Assembly (NCBI GenBank): GCA_963678705.1
Contig: OY783209.1
Span: forward strand, 11,408,001 to 11,472,000
Direction of reading: 5' to 3'
Source of the DNA: Panorpa germanica
Taxonomy: Eukaryota > Arthropoda > Insecta > Mecoptera > Panorpidae
Length of the DNA stretch: 64,000 nucleotides
The first letter of the stretch is position 1; each line of letters starts with the position of its first letter. Below, in pieces: positions 12,331-24,800 of this stretch. Both the position numbers and the translations under genes were made by a program. Under the pieces are notes generated by a model. It ran no database searches. It was not told where the DNA came from and saw only the letters and a program-made list of their open reading frames with translations.

Positions 12331-12519
12331 TACCTGTTTCTATCCAAGGCACTCACCTGTTCCATGCTCACGTGCCGGTGAGGTGAGCGCCATTGTTACT
12401 AAATTACACAGGTATCAACGTAACCGCATGGTGTTTTGTTGTTTGCCATAATACGATTATTAGGACCTCTTAGTAGTTTATTTACCTGTCGGATTACAAC
12501 ACCTTTGAAGAGGCACCTG
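12331..12519. promoter_or_regulatory. Cluster of ZEB/zfh1-type E-boxes in zfh1 first intron
   Basis: Five copies of CACCTG/TACCTG (either strand) lie within 190 bp: 12331-12336, 12354-12359, 12409-12414 (as CAGGTA), 12483-12488 and 12514-12519, plus a CACGTG at 12369-12374. CACCTG/TACCTG is the established binding core of ZEB-family zinc fingers. The cluster sits a few hundred bases downstream of the candidate first exon. Autoregulation is an inference. Confidence 0.4.
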
Positions 12520-14956
12520 CTCAATTTGTTTTGGGTATTGTTATTATTTGTAAAGGTATTATATTATAGGTTATAAATTATTTTCTGTTTTAACCTGTCA
12601 AAATACGTAAAAAGAAAAATGTCGAAACTTAGAACAGTTTTTTTTAATTTATCTATTATTTTTGTTAATTATTTTAAAATGTTTTATCTGTAAAAATCGC
12701 TAGTAATTGAAGTTTGAAAGTTTTGATTATAAACGACGTTCACACATAATAAATTTGTGAGTTCGTTTGTTCGAATTATTAGTTAACTGAGGTTTATTAT
12801 AAACCTTGATTGATTAGACCTCATTTCTATTCGAGCCGTAGTTTCTATTGTTCGCCAATTAACTGTGATCAGTCTTTGAAATTGAAAAGGATTGAAAAAC
12901 TCATTTCTTAAGCCATTGAAATAATGCCCGTTTCAAAAATCATTACCTTCTGTAATCGCTACTCATAAATAATATTGGTTTGAAGTTGTTTAACTATTAA
13001 AACGCAAACCCGTAATAACATAAATAAAAGACTTGCCCCAGTTTCAAAATAACCGGCTCAGCTTGATCAAATTTTGAGCTACAGTTATGCAGATTATAAT
13101 AAATTTTTATAGATTTCTTTGGAACCTTAAGCAGTAAATATATTTAATTCGTTTTGAAAATAATGTTTTAGTGCCTCAGCCTTTATTTGTTATTAACTTA
13201 GAAGATTGCATCATAACCACAAATTTCAGCTAATCTCCAACAAAAGAATTTTTATATATTTTTCTAAAATATATATCCTGTTTTTGTATATTTTTCAGGT
13301 AATATTACCGTATATCTTTTGGGTGTCTTTGGGTATTTTTTTTTATAAATTCTAAATTTGTTTTCTAGTAATAATATTATTTATGATTTAGATATCCTTG
13401 AAAATTGGATAACAATGTAAGAACTATTGTAAGTTTTATAATTTACCACCTCCTCTGTGCTATTGTTGAAGGTGTCACAATACCACTAGGATAAAATATT
13501 TTTAAAATAATAAAACGCTGTGTAATATTATAAAAATATATTTTTTTCCATCACCGAGAAATATTTCTAAAATTACTGAATTTATTATTTGTTAATAAAA
13601 TAATTACAATGTTATATTTATAGAGTGTTATTTTGTTTAAATAATAAACTCTATCCTACTGAACTCTATTAAAAATATCTGTAACTGGGAAACAAACTAT
13701 CGTAACTGATATTTTAGCAAATTATACAGGGAAATATAAAAGTACTTTCTGTTATTTTGTTCTTAATAACATCTTACTGATAAGCGTTAGTAGTAATATG
13801 CGTCAGTATACCTCTCAATTACAATCCGCTTATGATAAAGTTAATTTTCGTTTTTTAAACTACCGTTTAACTACAATGAAGACATTTATATACAATCCAA
13901 TCGATTAATTTGTAGTTAGGATAGTTTATCTCTCTATTAATAATAATAGTAAAAGTAATACAAACAACAATGAATAAATATAAATTAATTTCTATTTAAT
14001 AAATATACAGTTCATTTATATATATACAAAGTATAGCCATCTATACGCATAAATATCAAACACATTTTAGTCACACAAAACTCCGCTGGTCGGCGCCACA
14101 AGTCGGCGTTATTTTCTCGAAACATATACACGAGAAATTGTGAACATATTAAAAGTATTTAAACCAAAAACCTTGTATTAAATACAATAGAAACAATTTT
14201 ATTACATACTTTGAACATTATTTATGATTTATAATGCATTAGTCCTTCTTTATAATAATAATATATTAACGCAACCTTGTAAAAACGTCAAGTTTCAGTT
14301 CAATGTCTGTTTTCGTTTTACGTTTTTAGACAAATCTACTGCACTACAAGGATAATATTTATATGAGGATAATGAGTAATTTGTTATTAAAACCATCACC
14401 ATTGCGGTTTTTCTAAATGTCTCAAGCGTTTGCGAATTACGCACCTTTTAAACTTTGATAAGCGCCAGTTGTGATGTGATTAATGACAAATTTATACATA
14501 CGTCTACAACCGACGGTCCATTGGTTTAATATGAATCATTATTTAATGATAATAGATTAATAAATGTCAATTTTCATATGTTTCGACACATATACATTCT
14601 TATTTACTTTACTATGTATGTACAATACATAGAATTTATGTACTCGACGTATATAACCTTAAAACAAGTAAAGTTTATTTATAATTATGACGTTATTTAT
14701 TTATCTTTTGTTATTTACCTTCAATTGTATTTTAAGTGACAATTAATTAAAAACAAACATTAAGTAATTAAGTGTATTAATTAGTTTTTATTTATATACA
14801 AATACATTAATTGCTGGAATCCATTTTGTTGTCGCTCACAACAAGTAATTTATAAAAATAAGTATATAGTAATAACTGTGCTGTAAGTTTTACAATTCAT
14901 CACATGCTGAAATAATTTGTTTAGTAAATTAGCTGCAAGATAGATGCTTCATTTGC

Positions 14957-15591
14957 AATGGGCTTGTGTCCTATGTCTTAATTTCTATAAAAATGTACTA
15001 TATATTGATAAAGTGGGTTACTAGAACCTCAAATGTTCAATTATTTTTTAATAACTCCTTATATGTTAGGAGATATTAACAATTAAAAAAGTCATTTTGT
15101 CTCTTTAATTATTAAAGGGATTCAACGTTGTACAAACTCCAAGTGCATGTGACATCACAATCCTTGTGTAAGGTTACCAACCTTACAGCTCATAAATCTC
15201 TGCTATATGTATTTATATATCAAAATACCAAATATTATTTACAGTTATTTCAAGGAACAATAAAATTTCAATATTATGTCTGCCGTAACAGGGTTAAATA
15301 AAGTAAAAACTTATTATTCTTTGACTTGACTTGATTATTTGAGTACCAACAGCTACAAAACATTACCACAACACTGACCTACTCAACAAATAACTGACGT
15401 TAAAATGCATTTCATGTCATACAAATATGGGCGACCATTTCTAGCGCTAAAACTACAATTCAAATTTTTAATTGCTATATCTCCGTCAACATTTAGATAT
15501 TTAATAAAATAGACACGCCAATACACATTTATTAACATCAATTTCAATCAACAATTGAAAAATCGACCACTAAAAAATGAGGACACAAATT
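14957..15591 (-). mobile_element. MITE family A, copy 3
   Basis: This is an inverted copy starting AATGGGCTTGTGTCCT and running through the whole family consensus. It is a long-form copy (GGTTACCAACCTTAC block present). Its far terminus reads GGACACAA-ATT instead of GGACACAAGCCCATT: the four bases GCCC are missing. The copy lies about 280 bp upstream of the first firm zfh1 exon. Confidence 0.85.
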
Positions 15592-15871
15592 AAAAAACTG
15601 TTTTTATATCAAATCAAAGTACAAACTTTGCAATTAAACGTCGAATATGATATCTGATAAATGGTCTTTTGCCAACGGCTAAAAACTGCTTTAAATATTG
15701 TTTTTGAAGGCTTGTAATCATTCATAACATAACCAACCCATCAAGAATCAGGAAAATTAATTGAGACTGTTTAAATTTGTTGCTCAGGATAAGAGTTTTG
15801 CATGAATCCTCAAGAAGCTTATACTATCCTGTTTTACAATTCAATTAATAGTAAATTTTCGTTTGTTTCAG

Positions 15872-18800
15872 TTCCCGCCATAAACGGAAATCCAAAAGAA
15901 GGTGAATCAGATTCTAAATTCTTCATAAAGTGCTCCCAGTGCCACGAAGGTTACCCAGGATTCCAAGCTTTAAAAGAACACGTAGAAAGTGTTCATCCAC
16001 AAGCTGCTGTATCTGACGAAGGCAGTGCCACCCCACAACCACTCTCCGCGTCAGGATCTCCGCCTCTTGAAGGGGCCCACGTCTGCATCAGTTGCCCAGC
16101 TTCATTTAGCTCCAAGGATCAATTAGAAAAACACGAACTCCAACATAGCTTAAGTGCACAAGTAGTAAGTTCATTTTATTAATCATTTGAAATTATTTTA
16201 AGTAGTATTTTAGTTCTTTAATGCGATAAAACACGAGCAAAGATTCTCCATATCTTTTCTAGCACTAATACCAACCTATATATAGCTATCTCAACCACAA
16301 TCCTTATTTATATAATTTTCTTTTATTTAAAATCATACTTCCACAAATTTACAAAACTTTACAAACTATTTTGAGTTATAAATTATAACAGTGTTATAAT
16401 TCCATTACTACCTGATTTTTGTATGCGACAAAGATAAACTTGTATAGACACAAGTGCAAGAGCGAGACAAAATATATTGTATATTTTTACTGTACTACTG
16501 TACTTGTCATTATTATTGTCGCCCTTAAGCCAAGTTAATAACTAAGTACCTAGGTCCCTATTGCGCCACAAGGCCGAGGAATATTGTTTTTTAACTCCGC
16601 AGTGTACACATTTGATTTCACAAACATCTGCTAGTTTTTTTTCAGCAAAATTTTGAACTCAAAAATTCCTCCCAATTTGAAAAATCGTTTTATTATGAAT
16701 TCGTGCTCACGAATATATATTTTATTTATTTAATTATAATCTAGCATAGTTCTGCAAAAAATATTTTCAAAATTTTGACTGTTTCGAATCCAAAACACAT
16801 GTTAATAAAAAGCATGTGTTTTCAGGTATATTTAAGACTATTATCTGTTCTGAAACAGATTTTTTCTAGTGTTTAAAATCACTATTAAGTAGATCGCATA
16901 CTTCTTTAAAACTTTTCACGGCTGATTGAAAATAACCCGTATTGAAAACTTTTATTCTTGAAACTTTTTCTTAAAGAAAACTATTTTTCTTTCAGCGAGC
17001 TCATTTCATAGTTGCAAACAATCTTAAGTTTACTTGAAATTTTACGCTTTTTGTTCAATTATTTTTACATAGTTTATCAATAAATATTTCATCATATAGA
17101 TTTTACATTTGTAACTAACCAGGATATGTAGCTGGAGAACGGATTCTTGTGACACTCCCAGGATGCTCTTTTTATATTTCAATTAAAAACTCTTAGCTCT
17201 TAATATCTTTCAATATGTTTCACATCCTCTTGTGAGCCTGCGTAATTAAAATGATGCTGCAGTGTAGTGTTCTTAGTACTTTAAGCTTTTTATATATTTT
17301 TTTTACATCTTCCATACCATATCGGACCGTAAATATAATAAAAAACATTAATTTATTCACGGGTCTCTCATATCCCGTATCTCACAATTTTATTCCATAC
17401 ACGGTTTTTATAGTTATTGTATCTTATAAATCAGGGGTAAGAAACATGCGGTGTGAGGACCAGTAATAATTTTAAATTAAATCCAGAAGACATATTTTAT
17501 CTTTGTATAATAGAAAAAAGATATATAAAGGATTCAAAATTTGAGTTTAAATTACACTTAAAATAAATCTAAATTTTATATTTTATTAAAAACACAAATA
17601 CTAAACGTGTCGTGAGATTCCATTTTTTCCAGTACGAATTTGTCACAGATTTATACATTTTATTTATGTTAGATTCTATTTTACCAATGGACTTGTGTCC
17701 TCATTTTTTAGTGATCGATTTTTCAATTGTTGATTGAAATTGATGTTAATAAATGTGTATTGGCGTATTAAATAACTAAATATTGACGGAGATATAGTAA
17801 TTAAAAGTTTGAATTGTAGTTTTAGTGCTAGAAATGGTCGGCCATATTTGTATGACGTGAAATGCATTTTAACGTCAGTTATTTGTTGAGTAGGTCAGTG
17901 CTTTGGTAATGTTCTGTAGCTGTTGGTAGTCAAATAATCAAGTAAAATCAAAGAATAATAAGTTTTTATTTTATTTAACACTGCTAAGGCCGACGTAATA
18001 TTGAAATTTTATTGTTCCTCGAAATAGCTGTAAATAATATTTGATATATAAATACATATAGCAGAGATTTATGAGCTGTAAGGTTGGTAACCTTACACTA
18101 GGATTGTGATGTCACATGCACTTGGAATGTGTACAACGTTGAATCCCTTTAATAAGTAAAGAGACAAAATGACTTTTTTAATTGTTAATATCTCTTAACA
18201 TATAAGGAGTTATTAAAAAATAATTGGACATTTGAGGTTCTAGGAACCCACTTTATCAATATATAGTACACTTTTATAGAAATTAAGACATAGGACACAA
18301 GCCCATTATAAATTCATCACAGTTTCTTTTGTAGTTCCAGTATAAATCTGCAACAGATTCCATTCTATGATTCAGATTGAATTTAGTGTAAATACACATT
18401 GGTTTGGGGGGTTCCCCACTTGAAGGGCATTTATCTCATAGGAAAACACACTTCCTTAGATTCTGAGTCGCATATCAAATTTTAAAATATATTATGATAC
18501 GTATTGATAAAGTTAACTATTAGGATATCCAATCACAATTAATGTTATTAAAGCGGCAAAACTTTACAAAATTATTTAAGCATTAAATGTCATTTATAGT
18601 CAAAATCACGAGAGTTCGGCGGTGACTCATTCTTAAAACAAGTTGTGGGGTATAAACTGCCGATATAACTAAAAAGCACTGACTCACTTATTTTCCTATA
18701 ATGTATATAGCAACGAATAAGATAAAATTCATGATCGTATTATAGATTTATACCACTCTTATAACCTCTTTTAAGTATAAGTCACCGCCGAACTATCGTG

Positions 18801-21800
18801 ATTTTGACTATACCTCCTTATACTTTATACCTTACTTATAAATTACTTTATTAATTTATAGGTTTTTACATTAAGAAATAGATAAATAATATTAATAAAA
18901 TTTTACGCTTATATCCTGAATTCTATTGTTTAATTTAGAAATGTTCAAAGTACCTGAAAACGGGTCAAAAATAAATTCAATATTGACAAAAATTATTTAT
19001 TTGCAGTTTTCTGATTACTAAATACATTTGATAAAGTACCTAATTGTGGGTGGTATACCGGAAATGGTTTTAAATTTATCTGTAAATACCGGAAACAGAT
19101 GTAAATACATATTGTTATCTAGAACCTATAGGGAAAATACTACAAGATATTTAACAATACTTTGTTGACCAGCTTTACCTGTTTTATTACAATTAATATT
19201 GTAATTCTCACAAAGAGAAATATTAGTGATAAATAGTAGATAATTATATTCTAAGAAATGAGTAATATATCTTGAAAGAAGTTGTAAGCGTCTTAATGTT
19301 TATTGTAACTAGATATCTTCGAGCCATCTTTTCGAGCATACTCTTTTTTATATGGAAACTGCTAATATCTTTGACGAATCCAAACCAAATCTATTTAGTT
19401 TCGTAAACAATTTTGTTGGCTTAGCGAAATCGAATCGTCTTCGTTTTAACGAGGTTTTTTAAAATGTTACGACATCTATTTTGTTCGTTCAAGCTTCATT
19501 TAATGTTCTGTTAAATATGTCATGTAAAAGGAATGTCAAAAATTATGAATTATGAATTTGTGTCTGGCTTGCAATCGACGGCCAAAGTATTTCTGTGTTT
19601 CCTCATCAGGTTTAGCACAATAACCTAAAGTTGACGAGCCCTGTTTTTAATAGTTGCATCCAATGAAATACGATACATCAAGGAGGCGTCCACATTACAA
19701 CGTTAGTTTACCAAGACCAATTCCAACTCCACAGGATTTTGAGTTCAGTAACATAACATATCTCTTAACTGTTTCTCCCCTCCTCATCCCATTTTTATTC
19801 TCTTTTTTCCTATCTATCAGTGACTTTAATCCTGAGTCAGGTGACGTCAGTTTCAAGACTTCTTCACGGGTTTATAATGAGCAGAACATCTGTGCTGGTG
19901 CTGCCCTCCCTAGTACTAGCGGACGGCGTGGGAAACGCACGTGTATATTCATCTTTAAAAAGTTAACGTTTTTAGTTTTTTTCTGTTGTATTTGTGATGT
20001 TTTTTGTTTTTATTTTTTAGTTTTTTTTATATTTTTAACGAATAACGTCTACTTAGTTTGGTTAAAAGTTTTTTCGACGCACCTGCTTCTTCTTGAAGTC
20101 AAAAAATGATACTTCGCTTTACTTGTAACGATTGACAGAGTCGGTGTTGGATTTCATTTTAAAAAGTTGTTTTTTTTTTGTTTCCACGTTTCATACAATA
20201 AATCCAATGACTTCCATGCCACTAATGAACTCTTACCTTTAGGCAACTTAATTTCAAGCATCAACATGTCGTGCAGGACCCTGCAGTCAAATTTAACAAT
20301 GGGCTTGTGTCCTCATTTTTTATTGGTCGATTTTTCAATTGTTGATTAAAATTGATGTTAATAAATGTGTATTGGCGTGTCTATTTTATTAAATATCTAA
20401 ATATTGACGGAGATATAGCAATTAAAAATTTGAATTGTAGTTTTAGCGTTAGAAATGGTCGGCCATATTTGTATGACGTGAAATGCACTTTAACGTCAGT
20501 TATTTGTTGAGTAGGTCAGTGCTGTGGTAATGTTTTGTAGCTGTTGGTAGTCAAATACTCAAGCCAAGTCAAAGAATAATAAGTTGTTATTTTATTTAAC
20601 CGTGCTAAGGTAGAAATAATATTGAAATTTTATTGTTCCTTGAAATAGCTGTAAATAATATTTGATATTTTGATATATAAATACATATAGCAGAGATGTA
20701 TGTAAGGTTGGCAGCGGTTGTCACGTCACATGCAGTTGGAATTTGTACAACGTTGAATCCATTTAATAATTAAAGACACAAAATGACTTTTTTAATTGTT
20801 AATGTCTCTTAATATATAAGGAGTTATTAAACTTTATCTATTTATCAATATATAGTACACTTTTATAGAAATTAAGACAGATAGAAAAAAAACCTTCCTG
20901 AGGCAATTGTAGTTGCCTATATCACCAGGCGTTTTACTACTAAAATAATTTGAATACAACAAAATTCTAAATAAATCTTATGTTTATAAAGATTCTAATT
21001 AATTATCAATGAATTTACTTATAACATTATTTGAGTAAATGATTTCTTATCGTATGGACATAAAATGTGTCAACGAAATATTATAACTGCGCGTGTAATC
21101 ACACAATTTGAACTCTTGAACTCGATCATTTCAAAGGTTTATTTCCTGTTTAACGACACTTAATAAGTCGCTGTACTATACTGATGATATTTATCCAACG
21201 AACCAAACAACCACACTAATACATTCAAAGAAACATTTGTATGTGTGTTTATGTTATTTTGTGCATAAAACTTGGATATAAAATATAACACAAATGTAGT
21301 CATAATTCATTTTTTTTTATTTTCTCGTTTTTTTTTGTCGTTTCTCTCAATTATGTTGCATTAAAAATGTGTAAAGCTAATGGCCGACTTACTGTTTTAT
21401 ATTATGGCTGTTAATGAGAGTTGTCTGTTTTCATTTAACAGGCGTTATTCATTTTGTTGTTGGGAGTGTTCGTTATACGTTAAGCTAATAGGGCACCTGC
21501 CTTATTAAGCGCACCAATCGAACTCAATGACTATGTTTCACCTGCTTATACAAATATTTTCAAAAGGGTTTACTACAATTGGGCTAAGCATTGGGTCGAT
21601 GTTAAATAAATAAAATTAAATTATCATGCGTTGAAACAGTATCATTACCACTCACTGCTTTAATTTAATTTTGTATTTAATTTAAATTGTTTAGCATATT
21701 GCAATACGCGTAGTTTTTAATTTAATTTAAATTATTTTTTAAGTTTTCTTAGTTTTTTTTAGAACCTTACAAGGTCCAATATTTTAAATTAAAAATATTA

Positions 21801-24800
21801 AATTAAGAAAAACTATATTATATTATAACCTCCAAAATGTGACATCTGTCAAAATGCAGTAGGATTTACTTTTAAAAGAAGTTTAATGTCAGTTTTTGAA
21901 AAATATAGAAGAGAAAACAATTTCTATTACTAATTGTTATAGTAATTTTAATTATTTCACATACAAGTTTGTTGAACTGTCAAAATTTATATTAACTAAC
22001 CTCAAATTAAAACACGAATGTGACAATGAGAATCTGATACGAGATTATAATATTAAATAAAAACAGTAAATTAAATATCAAAACAGTAAGTGAGAATGAG
22101 GCTTTATTGAACAAAATTTGCATATTTAAAACTACAATAAGTAAAACACTAATTGTTAAGATTATTTCAAAAAATGAAATATTAAAGTGGACTGTACAAT
22201 CCTGACTCTCACACACACATAGCCATAGAAATACACACAACAGTAGATATGAAATCTGGAATCGAGTTGACCTATAGGAAACTCACTAGTGGGTACATTT
22301 ATTATCTTTGTATGACGTTATTTATGGGCTTCAGCATGGGCCTTTTGATCTGTCCCTCGGGAACTATACCAGTCCATTGAGGGTGCGGTGAGGAGTTCGG
22401 GTACAGGGGTGCTATGACTACCGATACTTTTTAGCCTATGAAAAACTTCTTATCGTGTCATAAGTTTTTTGTACCACGCGTGTGTAAAGTACACTGTCCC
22501 GACCCCTCCCGTCCCGAGATTGTTTCACTGTCCCAACTGTCTGTCTGGTCTTTCATAATTCTGTAAACTGTTAACATTATATTTTCTGTAATGTTTTAGA
22601 ATTCAGTTTAGTGTAAGTAATTTTGAATACCGTTTTATGATGAATTAGTAAAAGGTTTAAAGTTGAATGAAGAAGTTAGGTTAGGTTATAAATCTATATC
22701 TAAATCTTTCGGCGCACTCTGGGACTATCTTTTCCTGCTTTTTACTGGACGACGATACTAGCCTGTAACCCCTAAATTGCATACTGTTAGTTCGCTTCTG
22801 TTATGAAATTATAAATGATCAAACTAGAGCTCAGATTCTACAAATAATTCTGCTTTATGAAATAGACAAAATTTAACAGCAAATAAATTCTCTCGCTCTA
22901 AGAAGCGATGATGCCGGTGTTGCCAAATGTATAACGAAGTATTCGCGTTTACTTTAATTGGTCAACGGGAAGGCTAGACTAATAATTGACCAGAAAGGTT
23001 CCATGCTGTCAAATGTTTACATGAAAAGTTAGTTATTGAAATTTGAGGTTAGTTTTATATTATCCTTATGTAACGGTTTCGGTCCCCTGATTCAAAGTTT
23101 AAATATGTTACTATTTAGTTAATTAAACATAAATATTTAAACTAATTACAGCCAGTAATTTATTTATTCTAATACACCAATAACAAATTTAACAAGATTA
23201 TCATTAACAACATTGCAAACAATTTGTTAGTAAATATTTAACAGTACGAAAGTTTGTAATCAAGTTGGTACTTGAAAGAACAATAAATGTTTGTTTAAAA
23301 TTTAGACTTTAAATGAAAATTAACAAGATGACAAATATAAATATATGTACGTACTTGAAACGGTGATTTATTTACCTAATTTATTAGTAGAATCTTATGA
23401 ATCATTTTGTTTTTAATTTATAATATTGAATCAAGTGTGTCCAATGTTTTAAATTAAAAATGTTAAATAAAGAAAAACTTTATTATATTATAACCTCCAA
23501 AATGTGACATTCTGTCAAAATGGAGTAGGAATTACTTTTAGAAGAAGTTTAATGTTAGTTTTTGAAAAATATAGAAGAGAAAACAATGTCTATTACAATA
23601 TTAAATTTTAATTATTTCACATACAATTTTGCCGAACTGTCAAAATTTATATTACTAACGATGCATACGCACCAACTAAATTAACTAAACTTAAATTAAA
23701 ACACAAATGTGACAAGAAATACTTAAACGAGAACTTGAAATCTAGATTTTAATATTAAATAAAAACAGTAAATTAAATATCAAAACAGTGAGTGGAAATA
23801 AGGCTTTATTGAACAAAATTTCAATTTCAAAACTGTCCAGTTTTGGCCATTTTTGACAGCTGTGTTAACCTCGATAGATCACAAAATTTTAATTTGTTGC
23901 TGCTTTTAATTGGAATGATATTACGGCAAATATTTTGTGTCAGTTAAATGATGCATTGTTTAAAGTTTACTAATCAAAACCACTTTTTTTCTTTCTACAT
24001 TTTATAAGTATACATTTTTTTAAATTACCAACGGATCGTAAATCATTTAATACAACACAACATTTTCTTAAAGTTTCCAATGATACATACTCGTATAGTA
24101 TATCTTATTTATTTCTTTAACACATGATCCTAAGTGCCACTTTGTTCATCTCAAAGTCTCACAGCCACAAGCCCACGAACCCATCAACTTAAAATTTAAT
24201 ATACTTTGTTTTTTTATAGCTATTGACCCAAAAAAACGTATGAAGGGCATCCTTATGCCCTTATAATAAAGATTACAGTGTTTTCTAAAAAGCTATGTGA
24301 TAACAAATGACCCCTGGTGACCCAACCGTGATGCATACGTAATTAACGACGACCATCTTGAAATTAATCAGTTATCGCTTTCATAAAAATACTGACAGTT
24401 TTTATCCAGCTGTACCAGTACATGGAACCGTGCGAGGCTATTGACTTTGCTCGTACTCAGATATCGAACTTTGTGTGATTTCAAATAAAATCGGAATTTT
24501 TTTAATTGTATACATATTTCAGTCTTTCTGGTAATAACACTTTTTTGTAAATGGATAAATATTTATTTATTTAACTAGTTTTATTGTATACTTGAAAGCA
24601 GTGGTGGTTTTTCTCCTTGTTTTCAAATCCAATTCCAATTGAGTCGTAATTGTATATAAAACAACAGTTTGACAACTCTGATCTACGACGTGATATACAT
24701 TATTTTTTCTAGGTTATGTCTGTTCTTCTTATTAGTTAGTTTGACTTCTAGAGTCATATTAATTTATCAAAAGGGCATTGAACTTCTCCTGACTCCGCGT

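Noticed and set aside
17676-17867. Open frames inside MITE family A copies
   Set aside because: Frames are short, differ between copies and are broken by indels; the family is noncoding.
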